Shown piece after piece: positions 7,632-16,231 of a stretch of 64,000 bases of DNA. The stretch lies in the NCBI RefSeq assembly GCF_003947415.1, contig NZ_QHKL01000007.1, positions 372,001-436,000 of the forward strand. Direction: 5' to 3'. This stretch comes from Amycolatopsis sp. WAC 01376. GTDB lineage: Bacteria; Actinomycetota; Actinomycetes; Mycobacteriales; Pseudonocardiaceae. The first letter of the stretch is position 1. Every line of letters begins with the position of its first letter. The notes under the pieces are model-generated. The model made no database searches, was not told the origin of the DNA, and was given only the letters and a program-made list of their open reading frames with translations. The translations under genes and the position numbers were made by a program.

Positions 7632-8660
7632 CTAGACTCGGAAAATCGTGCAATACCAGCGCATACCGATGGAGATTCCGGCCAGCGCGACGAGATCCCC
7701 CGAATTCAGTTCGCCGCGGTCGAGGTACGTCCCGAGCGCGACCAACTGATCCGCCGCTCCCATATGGCCGTGGTCGCTCGCCAGCTCGTGGTTCGTCATG
7801 GCCAGTGGGAAATCGATCAGACCTGCGACATCGGCGATGCCGTCCGGGTCGTTGATGTAGATGAACCGGGCGAGATCTTCGCGCCGTACATCTGCCCGGC
7901 GGCAGGCCCGCTCGACCACTTCGACGACTCGCGCGTTGAGCTGTTCGCCGAACTTCTGGAGCTGCCGGGGGTCTTTCCGGAAATGGGCCTGTACGCGTTC
8001 GGTCCCACTCAGCGCTGTCGCACTCGACCACCCGGGTGGGGGTATCGGCGTGACGCTGCCGCCGATATCGGTGCGGAACCAGTCGCAGAAGTCGGAATCC
8101 GTGAACTGCTCGGTGGCCAGCCAGGTGGTGCGGTCGTGCCCTCGTCGCAGCACCACGGCGACCGCGCCGTCGCTGTGCACGGCGTTGTTGACGTTCATCC
8201 GGTTGCGATGGAATTCGCTGACCCGGTTGACGGCGGTGAACAGCACCGTGTCGAGCTCCGGCTGCAACGCCAGCTGCCCGGCGACGGCGCCGAGTCCGGT
8301 CACCCCGCAGGCACAGCCTTCGGTCAGCAGCATCGTCTGCCGCTCCCGGATCTTCAGCTCCCTGGCGAGTGCGGCGGAGGAGTCCCAATACGGGTACTCC
8401 GCCAGTTCAGAATTGGCCAGCACCACCAGATCGACATCCGCGGGGTCCATCGCGACCCTGTCCAGCGCGGCACGGGACGCCTCCGCCGCCAGCGCGGTCG
8501 AGGTCACCCCGTCCGCGGCACGATGGAAGTTCCGATAACCCCAGCGGACGACACGTTCCGGGTCCGCGACATAAGTGCCGGCGACGTGTTCGACGTCCTG
8601 GTCTTCACCGAAGGCGTAACCGAAGCCGGCGATACCGAATTCGGCGAGCGGTGCTGCCAT
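7632..8660 (-). CDS. KAS III-like acyltransferase/condensing enzyme
   Basis: 342 aa, thiolase fold of the 3-oxoacyl-ACP synthase III family. The nucleophile is Cys116 in 'EGCACGV' (a second Cys at 118). The C-terminal active-site block reads 'SDHGHMGAAD', where KAS III normally has Asn, so the Cys-His-Asn triad appears altered to His. Some KAS III relatives (CerJ type) with changed triads transfer acyl groups to alcohols or amines rather than make C-C bonds. The ATG at 8660 is chosen because GAGGAG lies just upstream; longer readings give an N-terminus unlike the family. It is first in the leftward operon, and a StrR-like palindrome lies 222 bases before it. It probably acts on the ACP-bound unit made by FkbH. 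Confidence 0.82.
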   Translation of the reverse strand: MAAPLAEFGIAGFGYAFGEDQDVEHVAGTYVADPERVVRWGYRNFHRAADGVTSTALAAEASRAALDRVAMDPADVDLVVLANSELAEYPYWDSSAALARELKIRERQTMLLTEGCACGVTGLGAVAGQLALQPELDTVLFTAVNRVSEFHRNRMNVNNAVHSDGAVAVVLRRGHDRTTWLATEQFTDSDFCDWFRTDIGGSVTPIPPPGWSSATALSGTERVQAHFRKDPRQLQKFGEQLNARVVEVVERACRRADVRREDLARFIYINDPDGIADVAGLIDFPLAMTNHELASDHGHMGAADQLVALGTYLDRGELNSGDLVALAGISIGMRWYCTIFRV

Positions 8661-8934
8661 TTCTTCTCCTCTTGCCGAATCCGGTCGGCGACAGTTTTCC
8701 GCGTGAATCATGAACCGATGTCGATGGCGGCTTGATTCGAATCGATCGGACGCGGGCTGCTTTCGGCGATGACGGTCACTCGTCGAGTCCGGTCCGAGGG
8801 AATTCGCGAACAGTTCTCGGCCCCCATGGCGTGCTGCGTCGGAATACTGCCGCACACTTCGCCCTTCGACAACCGCTCGTCGTTCAACTGAGTTCCGATG
8901 CTCGGTTGAACACGTTGTCGTATTCACGGGCGGG
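8661..8934. promoter_or_regulatory. Promoter/leader region of the hydrazine operon
   Basis: 274 bases between the regulator stop and the first gene of the leftward operon. It is less GC-rich than its surroundings and holds one StrR-like palindrome (8882-8911) near the regulator end. Since that site is over 200 bases from the start codon, transcription may begin well upstream and give a leader of about 150 bases. No further gene is seen. Confidence 0.55.
8882..8911. promoter_or_regulatory. StrR-like operator, site 1
   Basis: Inverted repeat GTTCAACTG, 12 bases, CGGTTGAAC. The heptamers gttcaac (8882-8888) and gttgaac (8905-8911) are 16 bases apart. It closely matches the StrR/NovG consensus (GTTCRACTG-N11-CRGTYGAAC) with one extra spacer base. 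Two more sites in the window have the same spacing. Confidence 0.7.
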
Positions 8935-10008
8935 CTACGACTTCTGTGAGCCGACTCGCTGTTCCAGTTGGTGCGCGAACTCGATCCACTCGTTGGCGCA
9001 CCGGCGAGCCAGTGCGGCGAGGACGTACACGCTGTGCGGGGGGACCGTGTCGACCAGTTCACGCCACTCCTCCTCGGCGATCACCCGGTGGACGAGCCAG
9101 CGCAGCGTCCGGGTACCGGTCTGGGCGAAGCGCAGGGACGGATCACGCTCGAGGTTCCGAAGGACCGCGTTGCGCTCCGTCGTCGAGAGACGTTCGGTGT
9201 GGTCGTGAGCGGGCTGGCTGGTCTCGCGGCGTTCGGTGTGGCCGTCCCGGACGGCGCGTGGCCGTCGCGGTGGCACCGGGTCCTCGCCACGCTGGATCCG
9301 CTCGCGCACGTCACGAACGGTGGCCGGGGCGATACCCGCCGCGCGTGCGATCGAGCGCAGTGACGCGTCCGGAAAGGCCGCGATCAGCCGGCTCGCGACG
9401 CGACGTCCGTCGGTGCTGTCCAGCGGGCGGACCTTCCCGTCGCGGCCGAGTCGTGCCGTTCCTTGCGGAAGCCCGTCGATCCGGCCGCGGACCGTGGCGA
9501 CGGTGCGGGGTCCGAGTCCGGCGGCCGCGGCGATGGCGCGATCCGACCAGTCGGGGTGGGAGATGACGATGCGGGCGACCGCGGCCTCGCGGTCCGCGTA
9601 GGACAACGGCAGGCCGTGCGCGACGTTGGCCTTGACCGCCAGTACGAACGCGTCTTCCTCACTGCCGTCGAAGAAGACCACGTCGATGGTGTTCTGGCCG
9701 CGCAGGCGGGCCGCGCCGAGCCGGTGCATCCCGTCGATGATCCGCATGGTCGAGCGGTGGACCAGGATCGGCGGCAGCGCGCGATCCGGTTCGGCCAGCA
9801 CCCGGATGTGCTCGGCGTCCTCACCGATCAACCGCGGCGAGTCCGCCGGCCGCAACGCGGCCAACGGAACGGCGCTGGTGACCTGACCCGCCTTCGGATA
9901 CTCGGTCGACGGTTCGTCCGGTTCTTTCGAATCAGCCGAATACCCCTGGCTGGCGCCGTGGTCAGCTTGCCCGGTCAATGGGCACCCCCGTCGGGTTGTG
10001 GATGGCAA
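8935..10008 (-). CDS. StrR/NovG-type ParB-fold transcriptional activator
   Basis: About 357 aa as read. A ParB N-terminal domain runs from about 45 to 135 ('LPPILVHRSTMRIIDGMHRLGAARLRG' is the core, with the 'DGMHR' motif). Two helix-turn-helix-like stretches follow ('SDRAIAAAAGLGPRTVATVRGR' and 'SLRSIARAAGIAPATVRDVRER'), then a charged linker and a C-terminal helix-rich part. This is the layout of StrR, Bbr and NovG, pathway-specific activators. Its predicted targets are the three palindromes at 8882, 10334 and 26146. The start is uncertain: TTG at 10008 is the longest reading, TTG at 9978 is possible, and neither has a strong ribosome site. The first 45 residues show no conserved pattern. 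Confidence 0.85.
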   Translation of the reverse strand: MPSTTRRGCPLTGQADHGASQGYSADSKEPDEPSTEYPKAGQVTSAVPLAALRPADSPRLIGEDAEHIRVLAEPDRALPPILVHRSTMRIIDGMHRLGAARLRGQNTIDVVFFDGSEEDAFVLAVKANVAHGLPLSYADREAAVARIVISHPDWSDRAIAAAAGLGPRTVATVRGRIDGLPQGTARLGRDGKVRPLDSTDGRRVASRLIAAFPDASLRSIARAAGIAPATVRDVRERIQRGEDPVPPRRPRAVRDGHTERRETSQPAHDHTERLSTTERNAVLRNLERDPSLRFAQTGTRTLRWLVHRVIAEEEWRELVDTVPPHSVYVLAALARRCANEWIEFAHQLEQRVGSQKS

Positions 10009-10459
10009 ACCTGCGACTTACCCTGAATGAGTCCTGGCGCCCGCCCCGATTACCGACTATCCACTCTTCACTGTTTTCGGGCGTCCTCGCCTCAGACCTG
10101 AATTACGATTTATGCGGCAGCACGAGGATGCAAAACCGTCGCCGACCGCGTCCCCCATTAAAATGTCCCCATTGAACCAGGCGTCGTTCAACTCATGAAC
10201 TGCGTCATCACTGTTGCCCTCCCCGTCTCCTGGTCAGAGGGTAGGTCGTCGATCGACCACTAACTAGGTGTTCAAGCGAGTTCCAGTGCGCCAAGGGGCC
10301 GCCGGCGGAACCATCGGGCGGTCCGCGCTGCCCGTTCAACTGCTTCACAGGACGCGGTTGAGCATCGAATGCGCTATTCGGCGGCTCGGAAGATTGTCCG
10401 ACCGGCGGCCGCCTGAGCTGTTCGGCGGCGGCGATACAGCTATTTGGAGGGTCGTGGAA
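10009..10459. promoter_or_regulatory. Divergent promoter region, regulator / M1-like gene
   Basis: 451 bases between the divergent regulator gene and the M1-like gene, lower in GC than the genes. It holds StrR-like site 2 (10334-10363) on the M1 side. A looser pair, attgaac at 10171 and gttcaac at 10186, lacks the right geometry. No gene is seen. Confidence 0.6.
10334..10363. promoter_or_regulatory. StrR-like operator, site 2
   Basis: gttcaactg, 12 bases, cggttgagc. The heptamers are at 10334-10340 and 10357-10363, again 16 bases apart as in sites 1 and 3. It lies 97 bases before the M1-like start codon, a usual place for an activator site. Confidence 0.68.
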
Positions 10460-12946
10460 ATGCCCAGTCTCACGCAGGCCGAAGCGCAGGGGCGCGGCGC
10501 ATTGCTGCGGGTACGTTCGTATCGGGTCGATCTCGATCTGACACTGGGGGACGAGATATTCCGATCGACGACGAGAATCGTTTTCGACGCGCGTTCCGGA
10601 GCTGACGGCACATTCCTCGACGTGCGCCCCCGCGCGCTGCGCTCGGTGACCCTCAACGGGCGTGGACTGGACGTCGCCGCGCTCGAGGACGGACGGCTCA
10701 CGCTCACCGGCCTCGCCGGCGAGAACGAGATCGTCGTGGTCGCCGACATGGCCTACTCACGGGAGTGCGAAGGCCTGCATCGGTACACCGATCCCGCGGA
10801 CGGCCGGGTCTACCTGTACGCCTTCGTGTTCATCGACAACGCGCCCCGGATCTTCGCCTGCTTCGACCAGCCGGATCTCAAGGCGCCGTTCACCTTCACC
10901 GTCACCGTTCCCGACGAGGACTGGCAGGTGCTCGGCAACGCACCGGCGACCAGGCTCGGCGCGGGACGCTGGCGACTCGCCGAGACCGCGCCACTGGCGA
11001 CCTACCTCACCACGCTGGCGGCCGGTCCGTACGAGTCCTTCCACTCCGAGCACGACGGAGTGCCGCTGGGCCTGCACTGCCGGGCCTCGTTGGCCGACGG
11101 GCTCAAGGACGACATCGACGAGGTCTTCGAGATCACCGGGCAATGCCTCGACGAGTACGGGCGGATGTTCGGTGTGCCTTATCCGTTCGGCAAGTTCGAC
11201 CAGGTCTTCGTCCCGGAGTTCAGCGTGCTCTCGCTCGATCACCCCGGTTGCGTGCTGCTGCGCGAGCTGTACCTGTTCGGCTCCGCCGTGCCGGCGAGCG
11301 AACGGGAGACCAGGGCCGTGGTCATCGCGCACGGCCTGTCCCTGATGTGGCTCGCCGGACTGGTCACCAACACCTGGTGGGACGACCTCTGGCTCGGTCA
11401 GGCCTTCGCCGACTACATGGCCCACCGGGTCACCAGCGACGTGACGAGGTTCTCCGGGCCGTTGACCACGTTCGCCGTGCGGCGCAAGGCCCAGGCCTAC
11501 GTCGCCGACCAGCGGCCGTCGACCCATCCGGTGAGCCTCGCCGGGCCGGACGTGCGGACGGTGTTGCTCGAACTGGACCGGATCTCCTATTTCAAGGGCT
11601 CTTCGGTGCTGCGGCAGCTGGCCGCCCGCGTCGGCACCCCGGCCTTGCGCGAGGGCCTGCGCGTCTACTTCACCCGCCACGCGTACGGCACGGCGACGTT
11701 CTCCGACTTCCTCGCCGCGTTGAGCGAGGCCACCGGAACCGATCTGACCGAATGGGCCCGGGTGTGGTTCTCCACCTGCGATGTCAGCACGGTGACCCCG
11801 GAGATCACGGTGACCGACGGGGTGATCACGGCGGCCGCCGTGCGCCAGGACGTCCCGGCCGGCCACCCGGTGCCGCGGCCGCACACACTGGATGTGGGCT
11901 GCTACGGCGACGAGTCCACGACGGTGCGGGTCGCGATAGACGGCCCCCGGACCGAGCTGCCGCAGCTGGTCGGCTGTCCGGCGCCGAAGTTCGTGCTGCT
12001 CAACGATGGCGACCTGACCTATGCGAAGATCCGCTTCGACGACCTTTCCCGCGCCGCGCTGCCCGAGTTCCTTCCCCGGTTGTCCCCGGTCAACCGCGCC
12101 ATGGTGTGGTGCGCGCTGCTACTGGCGGTGCAGGACGGCGCCTACCCGGCCGCCGACCACCTCGACCTGGTGACCGGGATGCTCGCCGTGGAGCCGGAAC
12201 CGTCCATCGTCGTCGAGGTGCTCGAACAGGCCCGCGTCGACGTCGCCGACCGCTTTCTTCACCCGGCGTTGCGGCCCTCCGCGCTCGCCGCCATCGCCGG
12301 TGCGATTCGCGACCGCATGGCGGAGGTCTCGCCATCCGACGAGATCTGGCTGTGCCTGTGCCGGGGGCTCATCGAGTTCAGCGCCGACACCGTCGAGCTT
12401 CGCGGCTGGCTGGACGGCACCCGGCTGCCCGCCGGGCTCGTGCTCGACGCGGATCTGGCCTGGCGGACCAGGTACCGGCTCGCCGTGCTCGGCGGGCTTT
12501 CCGAGGACGAGATCGCCGCGGCGCACCGGGCGGATCCCAGCACCCGGGGCGAGCAGTTCGCGGCGAAATGCCGTGCGGCCAGGCCGGATCCGGCGGCCAA
12601 GAGCGCGGCATGGGAGGCGATCACCGGCGACACCGAGGTTTCGAGCTACGGCCTTTGGGCCCTGGCCGAGGGATTCTGGCAACCGGAGCAGGCAGAGCTG
12701 ACCGCGGAGTACGTCCCGCGGTTCTTCGCCGAGATGCCCGCGGCCGCCAGGCTGCATGGTGACCTCGTGCTGGACGTGCTGGTGCGGTTCCTTTACCCGC
12801 GTTACGCCGCCTCGCCCGAGACCCTGCGGTTGGCCGATGAGCTGCTGTCCCGTGCCGACGTCGAGCTCCCGCTGCGCAGACGGGTCGCGGACTTCACCGA
12901 CGACCTGCGCCGGGCGGTGGCCGCCCGGTCCGACGCCTCCGATTGA
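10460..12946 (+). CDS. M1 aminopeptidase-like protein with lost active site (pseudoenzyme)
   Basis: 828 aa, full length for aminopeptidase N: beta-saddle domain, thermolysin-like domain (about 235-450) and long helical C-domain. The zinc motif HEXXH is H291-G-L-S-L295, and the third ligand, Glu in active enzymes, is Gln314 at exactly the expected spacing. The substrate-binding GAMEN block reads L-S-L-D-H (257-261). Surrounding residues ('WWDDLW', 'YFKGSSVLRQL') are well kept, so loss is confined to catalysis. It should neither bind zinc nor hydrolyse peptides, and may bind an aminoacyl or peptidyl intermediate or serve as a scaffold. ATG 10460 has GGAGG nine bases upstream. A StrR-like site precedes it and the DAO flavoenzyme follows after 6 bases. 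Confidence 0.88.
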   Translation: MPSLTQAEAQGRGALLRVRSYRVDLDLTLGDEIFRSTTRIVFDARSGADGTFLDVRPRALRSVTLNGRGLDVAALEDGRLTLTGLAGENEIVVVADMAYSRECEGLHRYTDPADGRVYLYAFVFIDNAPRIFACFDQPDLKAPFTFTVTVPDEDWQVLGNAPATRLGAGRWRLAETAPLATYLTTLAAGPYESFHSEHDGVPLGLHCRASLADGLKDDIDEVFEITGQCLDEYGRMFGVPYPFGKFDQVFVPEFSVLSLDHPGCVLLRELYLFGSAVPASERETRAVVIAHGLSLMWLAGLVTNTWWDDLWLGQAFADYMAHRVTSDVTRFSGPLTTFAVRRKAQAYVADQRPSTHPVSLAGPDVRTVLLELDRISYFKGSSVLRQLAARVGTPALREGLRVYFTRHAYGTATFSDFLAALSEATGTDLTEWARVWFSTCDVSTVTPEITVTDGVITAAAVRQDVPAGHPVPRPHTLDVGCYGDESTTVRVAIDGPRTELPQLVGCPAPKFVLLNDGDLTYAKIRFDDLSRAALPEFLPRLSPVNRAMVWCALLLAVQDGAYPAADHLDLVTGMLAVEPEPSIVVEVLEQARVDVADRFLHPALRPSALAAIAGAIRDRMAEVSPSDEIWLCLCRGLIEFSADTVELRGWLDGTRLPAGLVLDADLAWRTRYRLAVLGGLSEDEIAAAHRADPSTRGEQFAAKCRAARPDPAAKSAAWEAITGDTEVSSYGLWALAEGFWQPEQAELTAEYVPRFFAEMPAAARLHGDLVLDVLVRFLYPRYAASPETLRLADELLSRADVELPLRRRVADFTDDLRRAVAARSDASD

Positions 12947-12952
12947 GTCGCG

Positions 12953-13984
12953 GTGCGCGTGGGAATCGCCGGCGGCGGCGTCGCGGGCACGATGCTCGCC
13001 TGGCGGCTACTGCGGTCGGTGCCGGGGCTCGCGGTCGACCTGTACACCACCCGGTCGGCCGACGGCGACGCGACCAGTGCGTCCGGCGGTCTGGTCCGTG
13101 GTTTCGAGCGGGCGGTGCCGGAGTGCCTGCTGGCCGCGCGCAGTCTCGCGGAACTGCGCGAAGACCCCGCGTTGCGGACTGCGTCGGACTACCGGGAGGT
13201 CGGAGCGGTGTACCTACTGCCCGCCGGAGCCGAGGTGACCGAGCCGCTCCGGGTGCTCGAAGAGGTGCTGCCCGGCTCGGCGACCTTGCTCACCGGCCCC
13301 GAGCTGGCAGGCCGGTATCCGTTCCGCGACCTGCCCATCGGGATGACCGCGGTCGTCGAACGGCACGCGGGTTACCTGTCGCCCGCCGGGTTGCGGGCCG
13401 CCGCGCTGGGCTGGCTCACCGACCGCGGCGCGACCGTCCGGCGGCTCCCGGTGACCACCGTGGGTCCGGGCCCGGCCCTGCGGCTGGCCGACGGCACGAC
13501 CGCGGGATATGACGCGGTCGTGCTCGCCGCCGGCCCGTGGACGCCCGTGTTGCTGGCGGCGAGCGGGCTGCCCACCGGCGGGATGCGCGTCAAACAGATC
13601 CAGTACACCGTGTACGAGGGGCGGCCCGCCCGGCTGGGCGCGTTCGTCCGGGAGGACACCGGCATGTGGGGCCGCCCGGCGGGTGACGCGGGATTCCTGC
13701 TCGGCCTGCCGAGCGATCGCTGGGACGTCGACCCCTCCTGTCCGCGGCCGGACGCCGCGCTCGCCGAGCGGGTCGCGGACGAGGCCCGCCGCCTGCTGGG
13801 CCATCCACCGGCCGGCCACGGTCCACATCGGACCACCGCGTCGTCCGACTGCTATCACGACCCGCCGGGCCTCGAACTACGCGAGACAGGCCCGGGGGTT
13901 TTCACCTTCACCGGCGGGTCGGGCGGCGCCGCCAAGATCGTGGTCGCGGCGAGCCGGGTGGCGGCGGCCGCCTTGGTGCGATGA
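12953..13984 (+). CDS. DAO/DadA-type FAD-dependent oxidoreductase
   Basis: 343 aa. The N-terminal FAD motif 'GIAGGGVAGTMLAWRL' is at residues 4-19 and the DAO-family core continues to a C-terminal 'TGGSGGAAKIVVAASRVAA' nucleotide-contact segment. The family oxidises amines or amino acids to imines with O2 or an acceptor. It is co-transcribed with the M1-like pseudoenzyme (6-base gap) under a StrR-like site, so it is probably a pathway enzyme. In other cupin/MetRS pathways a flavin oxidase of this kind cleaves the N-N linked dipeptide-like product to free a hydrazino acid; that role is plausible here but unproven. GTG 12953 is used; GTG 12959 is also possible. Confidence 0.78.
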   Translation: MRVGIAGGGVAGTMLAWRLLRSVPGLAVDLYTTRSADGDATSASGGLVRGFERAVPECLLAARSLAELREDPALRTASDYREVGAVYLLPAGAEVTEPLRVLEEVLPGSATLLTGPELAGRYPFRDLPIGMTAVVERHAGYLSPAGLRAAALGWLTDRGATVRRLPVTTVGPGPALRLADGTTAGYDAVVLAAGPWTPVLLAASGLPTGGMRVKQIQYTVYEGRPARLGAFVREDTGMWGRPAGDAGFLLGLPSDRWDVDPSCPRPDAALAERVADEARRLLGHPPAGHGPHRTTASSDCYHDPPGLELRETGPGVFTFTGGSGGAAKIVVAASRVAAAALVR

Positions 13985-14344
13985 CCGGGCTTCGCCTGTC
14001 CGTGAAGGCCTCCTTCCCTACTTTCAGGGTAAGGGTCCCGGCAAAGTCGCATAATCGCTGTTCGGTTCTGGGTCGTGTGCTACTCGAGGTCAAGCCCCTG
14101 AGTGTCCACAAGGGACAGTTTCGAGCGGTGAAATGTCTGATTGATGGCTAGATGCACGGTTCTCGATGGGGGTCGTGAGTGGCAATGATCGTTAGAACGA
14201 TCATTGCCACTCACGACCCCTTCGCAAAACGCCCGAATCAGGCATTGTTACCTGGAAAGGGTCCCCTGTGGACAGTCGAGGAGGTGTCAGGCCGGTGTGA
14301 TGAGCCCCCACTCGTCACCAGGACTCGAATGGGGAACGAGGCCC
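13985..14344. repeat. Gene-free stretch with dispersed palindromes
   Basis: 360 bases between convergent genes. At about 14001-14030 it holds a copy of the 'gtgaaggcctccttcc' repeat also found near 37.2 and 46.3 kb. At 14100-14275 lies a composite palindromic element with a perfect 25-bp hairpin at its centre. These probably serve as bidirectional terminators. No gene is seen. Confidence 0.65.
14100..14275. repeat. Composite palindromic element, copy 1
   Basis: The outer ends are imperfect inverted repeats: tgtccacaagggac near 14102 and its near-complement gtcccctgtggaca ending near 14274. The likeness continues about 30 bases inward. The centre is a nearly perfect palindrome with arms at 14169-14193 and 14196-14220. 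A second copy at 27798-27970 keeps the left outer segment and the 'gtcgtgagtgg' core. No transposase is linked; it resembles a small non-autonomous palindromic repeat family. Confidence 0.6.
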
Positions 14345-14788
14345 TCATGGGCTTCCGGCGGGAAGGTGCCGAGCCCGCGAGTACTGGACCAGCTCCAGCA
14401 GCAGTCCGGCGGGCCTGGCCAGGTAAGTGAAGGCGACCAGCATTCCCGGCCGGGCACCGGCGCAGGGCTCGCGGTCGACCATCGTGAATCCGGCTTCGCG
14501 CAACCGGATCAGCTCCGGCTCGAGGTCGTCCACTTCGATGGCGATGTGATGCAGTCCGGGCCCGAAGCGGGTGAGGTGGCCGTCGAGCGCCGAGCCGGGG
14601 CCTGCCGGGGAGACCAGTTCGATCAGGGGTTGCCCCTCTCGCCCCGCCGGCTGCCAGAACTCGCACGCCACGCGATATCCGGCGGCGATTCCACTGTCCA
14701 GTTTGGACATCCCGAGCGTGGTCATGGCGGGGCCGAGTGCCGAGGGTTCTCCGGTCACGAGTCCGATGTGGTCGATTCCGAGCAGCAT
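14345..14788 (-). CDS. VOC-family protein, methylmalonyl-CoA epimerase-like
   Basis: 147 aa, one vicinal-oxygen-chelate unit made of two babab modules. Candidate metal ligands are His7 in 'GIDHIGL', His in 'LHHIAIEV' mid-protein and Glu in the late 'LLELVQYS' segment, the pattern of methylmalonyl-CoA epimerases and similar lyases. It stands alone, divergent from the M20 peptidase gene with an 84-base gap. Housekeeping epimerases are usually near mutase genes, which are absent, so the substrate is open. It could equally be a dioxygenase-like or resistance-type VOC protein. ATG at 14788. Confidence 0.7.
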   Translation of the reverse strand: MLLGIDHIGLVTGEPSALGPAMTTLGMSKLDSGIAAGYRVACEFWQPAGREGQPLIELVSPAGPGSALDGHLTRFGPGLHHIAIEVDDLEPELIRLREAGFTMVDREPCAGARPGMLVAFTYLARPAGLLLELVQYSRARHLPAGSP

Positions 14789-14872
14789 GGCCCGAGCGTA
14801 ACGCCACGGCGTTCGATTTCACGCGCGGTTGACCGGCTCCTTTTCCGTCGGCCGCGCCGTACGATCCGATTC

Positions 14873-16231
14873 ATGACGACCAAGGACCTGAAGGAAGCCG
14901 AATTGAGGACGGCCGTCGAACGGGAAATGTCCCGTGCGCGTGCCGATCTGGAAAATCTGGTCCGCATTCCCGGTATCGCCTTTCCCGAATTCGATCACGC
15001 GCAGGTGGACCGTTCCGCGGAGGCGGTGGCGGCCTTGGTGCGTGGCTGCGGGCTGGACACCGAGATCGTCCGTGCCGGTGGCCGTCCGGCCGTCATCGGC
15101 CGCAGGCCCGCGCCGCCCGGCGCGCCGACCGTGCTGCTGTACGCGCACCATGACGTCCAGCCACCGGGAGACGAAGCGTTGTGGGACAGCGACCCGTTCG
15201 AGCCGGAGGAGCGCGATGGCCGGCTCTACGGACGCGGCGCGGCGGACGACAAGGCCGGGCTGATGGCGCATGTCGTGGCGTTGCGGGCACTCGGCGACGC
15301 TCTGCCGATCGGGGTGGTGGTGTTCGTCGAAGGCGAGGAGGAGTACGGCTCGGCTTCGCTCTCCGACCTGCTCCGGCTGCATCACGACAAGCTGCGCTCC
15401 GACCTGATCGTGATCACCGATTCGGCCAACTGGGACATCGGCGTTCCCGCGCTGACCACCTCGTTACGCGGAATCGTCAACTGTGTGGCCGAGGTGCGCA
15501 CCCTGCACGCCGCCGTCCACAGTGGAATGTTCGGGGGAGCGGTCCCGGACGCGTTGACCGCGCTCGTCCGGTTGCTGGCGACGCTGCACGATGAAGCGGG
15601 CGACGTCGCGGTGGAAGGGCTCGTGGCCGGCCGCGAGTCCACACTGGAGCTTTCGGCCGATCGGGTGCGCGCCGAGGCGGGGATGGTCGACGGCGTCCGG
15701 TTCACCGGCACCGGTTCGATGGCGGACCGGTTGTGGACCAAGCCGTCGCTGTCGGTTCTCGGTATCGACGCGCCGTCGGTTCTCGAGTCGGGCAATGCGC
15801 TGGTTCCGGTGGCGCGGGCGAAGATCAGCGCCCGGCTGGCCCCCGGTGACGATCCGGTCAAGGCCTTCGCCGCGCTCCGTGACCACCTCGAGGCCTACTG
15901 TCCTTGGGGTGCCGCGATCTCGGTCGACCTGGACGGTGGTGGCGCACCGTGCGTCATCGACACCACCGGGCCGCACTACGAAACGGCCCGGTCGGCGATC
16001 CGCGCCGCATGGGACGGGGTCGCGCCGGTGGAGATCGGAGTCGGCGGCTCGATCCCGGCCGTCTCGACGTTCCAGGCGGAGTTCCCGGACGCCGAGATCG
16101 TGGTGACCGGCGTCGAGGATCCGCATACCCGGGCACACGGCCCGAACGAGAGCCTGCACCTCGGCGAGTTCGCCCGGGTCTGCCTCGCCGAGGCGCTCCT
16201 GCTGAACGGGGCGGCCCGCCCTATCGGATGA
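14873..16231 (+). CDS. M20-family metallopeptidase (dipeptidase-like)
   Basis: 452 aa, normal length. All catalytic residues of the di-zinc M20 family are visible: 'YAHHDVQ' (His, Asp), 'GRGAADDKAG' (bridging Asp), 'EGEEEYGS' (general base Glu and ligand Glu), 'ITDSANWD' (Asp) and the late 'DPHTRAHGPNESL' His. A dimerisation domain with 'AAVHSGMFGG' sits in the middle. It cleaves dipeptides or N-acyl amino acids in the cytoplasm. The ATG at 14873 gives the family N-terminus; the long upstream extension is non-coding. A TTA leucine codon at 15464-15466 makes translation dependent on the rare bldA-type tRNA. Its 3' end overlaps the convergent NIPSNAP gene by 11 bases. Link to the cluster is uncertain. 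Confidence 0.85.
   Translation: MTTKDLKEAELRTAVEREMSRARADLENLVRIPGIAFPEFDHAQVDRSAEAVAALVRGCGLDTEIVRAGGRPAVIGRRPAPPGAPTVLLYAHHDVQPPGDEALWDSDPFEPEERDGRLYGRGAADDKAGLMAHVVALRALGDALPIGVVVFVEGEEEYGSASLSDLLRLHHDKLRSDLIVITDSANWDIGVPALTTSLRGIVNCVAEVRTLHAAVHSGMFGGAVPDALTALVRLLATLHDEAGDVAVEGLVAGRESTLELSADRVRAEAGMVDGVRFTGTGSMADRLWTKPSLSVLGIDAPSVLESGNALVPVARAKISARLAPGDDPVKAFAALRDHLEAYCPWGAAISVDLDGGGAPCVIDTTGPHYETARSAIRAAWDGVAPVEIGVGGSIPAVSTFQAEFPDAEIVVTGVEDPHTRAHGPNESLHLGEFARVCLAEALLLNGAARPIG

Noticed and set aside
10171..10200. attgaac and gttcaac near 10171-10192 as a further StrR box
   Set aside because: Order and spacing do not fit the 16-base geometry shared by the other three sites.
10460..12946. 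Active aminopeptidase N
   Set aside because: Zinc ligand His2, catalytic Glu and third ligand Glu are all replaced, and GAMEN is lost.
14204..14872. N-terminal extension of the M20 peptidase frame
   Set aside because: It crosses the palindromic element and the antisense VOC gene; the family N-terminus starts at 14873.
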